From positions 1,002-21,870 of the forward strand of contig DBCH01000146.1 in NCBI GenBank assembly GCA_002292955.1: DNA of 20,869 nucleotides, given 5' to 3'. The notes under the pieces are model-generated. The model was not told where the DNA came from. It was given only the letters and a program-made list of their open reading frames with translations, and made no database searches. A program made the translations under genes and the position numbers. The DNA comes from Microbacteriaceae bacterium UBA963 (lineage in GTDB: Bacteria > Actinomycetota > Actinomycetes > Actinomycetales > Microbacteriaceae). Shown in pieces: positions 20,847 to 20,869 of the stretch (position 1 is the stretch's first letter; each line of letters begins with the position of its first letter).

Positions 20847-20869
20847 GTTTCGATACGGCGACGTTGTCG
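20847..20869. repeat. Inverted, clipped relative of the tandem repeat
   Basis: TTTCGATAC (20848-20856) is the exact reverse complement of GTATCGAAA in the tandem units. It is followed by GGCGAC-GTT-GTCG, again a stem with a three-base loop, cut by the window edge. The stem sequence differs from that of the tandem copies (GGCGAC against GCCGAC), but the pairing is kept as far as it can be seen. The GIY-YIG gene is therefore flanked by repeats in opposite orientations. Confidence 0.65.

Overview
The window looks like chromosomal DNA from a high-GC actinobacterium, most likely a member of the Microbacteriaceae or a close relative. The pointers are GC-rich coding sequence, GTG starts, promoters with TAnnnT -10 boxes placed exactly six bases before an ATG, an AcoR/MimR-type activator that lacks the sigma-54 contact loop, and a small palindromic repeat family ending in GTATCGAAA. 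The genus cannot be fixed from the sequence alone.

Positions 1-17413 hold a catabolic island. On the minus strand, an HSL-family esterase/lactonase (2776-3693), a type I Baeyer-Villiger monooxygenase (1091-2710), an NAD-type short-chain dehydrogenase (144-914) and a clipped glutaredoxin-like gene (1-107) run as one apparent operon. Divergent from it are a ribose-type lipoprotein binding protein (4143-5288), a second short-chain dehydrogenase (5429-6148), an unusual protein carrying both ABC ATPase domains fused to a permease (6199-8751), and a second permease (8748-9794). The 449-base gap between the two operons carries five copies or near-copies of the heptamer TGASTCA. An AcoR/MimR-like activator (9839-11563, minus) is divergent from an aldehyde dehydrogenase, an iron alcohol dehydrogenase and a lambda-crystallin/L-gulonate-dehydrogenase-like protein (11833-15575, plus). 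A GntR/FCD regulator (15589-16278) and an Old Yellow Enzyme (16328-17413) follow on the minus strand.

The enzymes form a plausible route: an unsaturated cyclic or branched ketone is reduced by the OYE, an alcohol is oxidised to a ketone by an SDR, the ketone becomes a lactone or ester through the BVMO, the esterase opens it to a hydroxy acid, the Fe-ADH makes the oxo acid and the ALDH the (di)acid. This resembles the known cyclohexanol/cyclopentanol (chn/cpn) logic, here tied to a sugar-type ABC importer. The true substrate is unknown.

Positions 17504-20373 hold soluble phosphotransferase (PTS) parts: HPr, a stand-alone fructose-type EIIB with a MinD-like amphipathic tail, EIIA and, divergently, Enzyme I. 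No EIIC membrane gene is in the window. The right end (20381-20869) has a 60-bp tandem repeat touching the stop codon of a GIY-YIG nuclease gene, and an inverted relative of the repeat on the gene's other side. No tRNA, rRNA, CRISPR array, transposase or integrase was seen.
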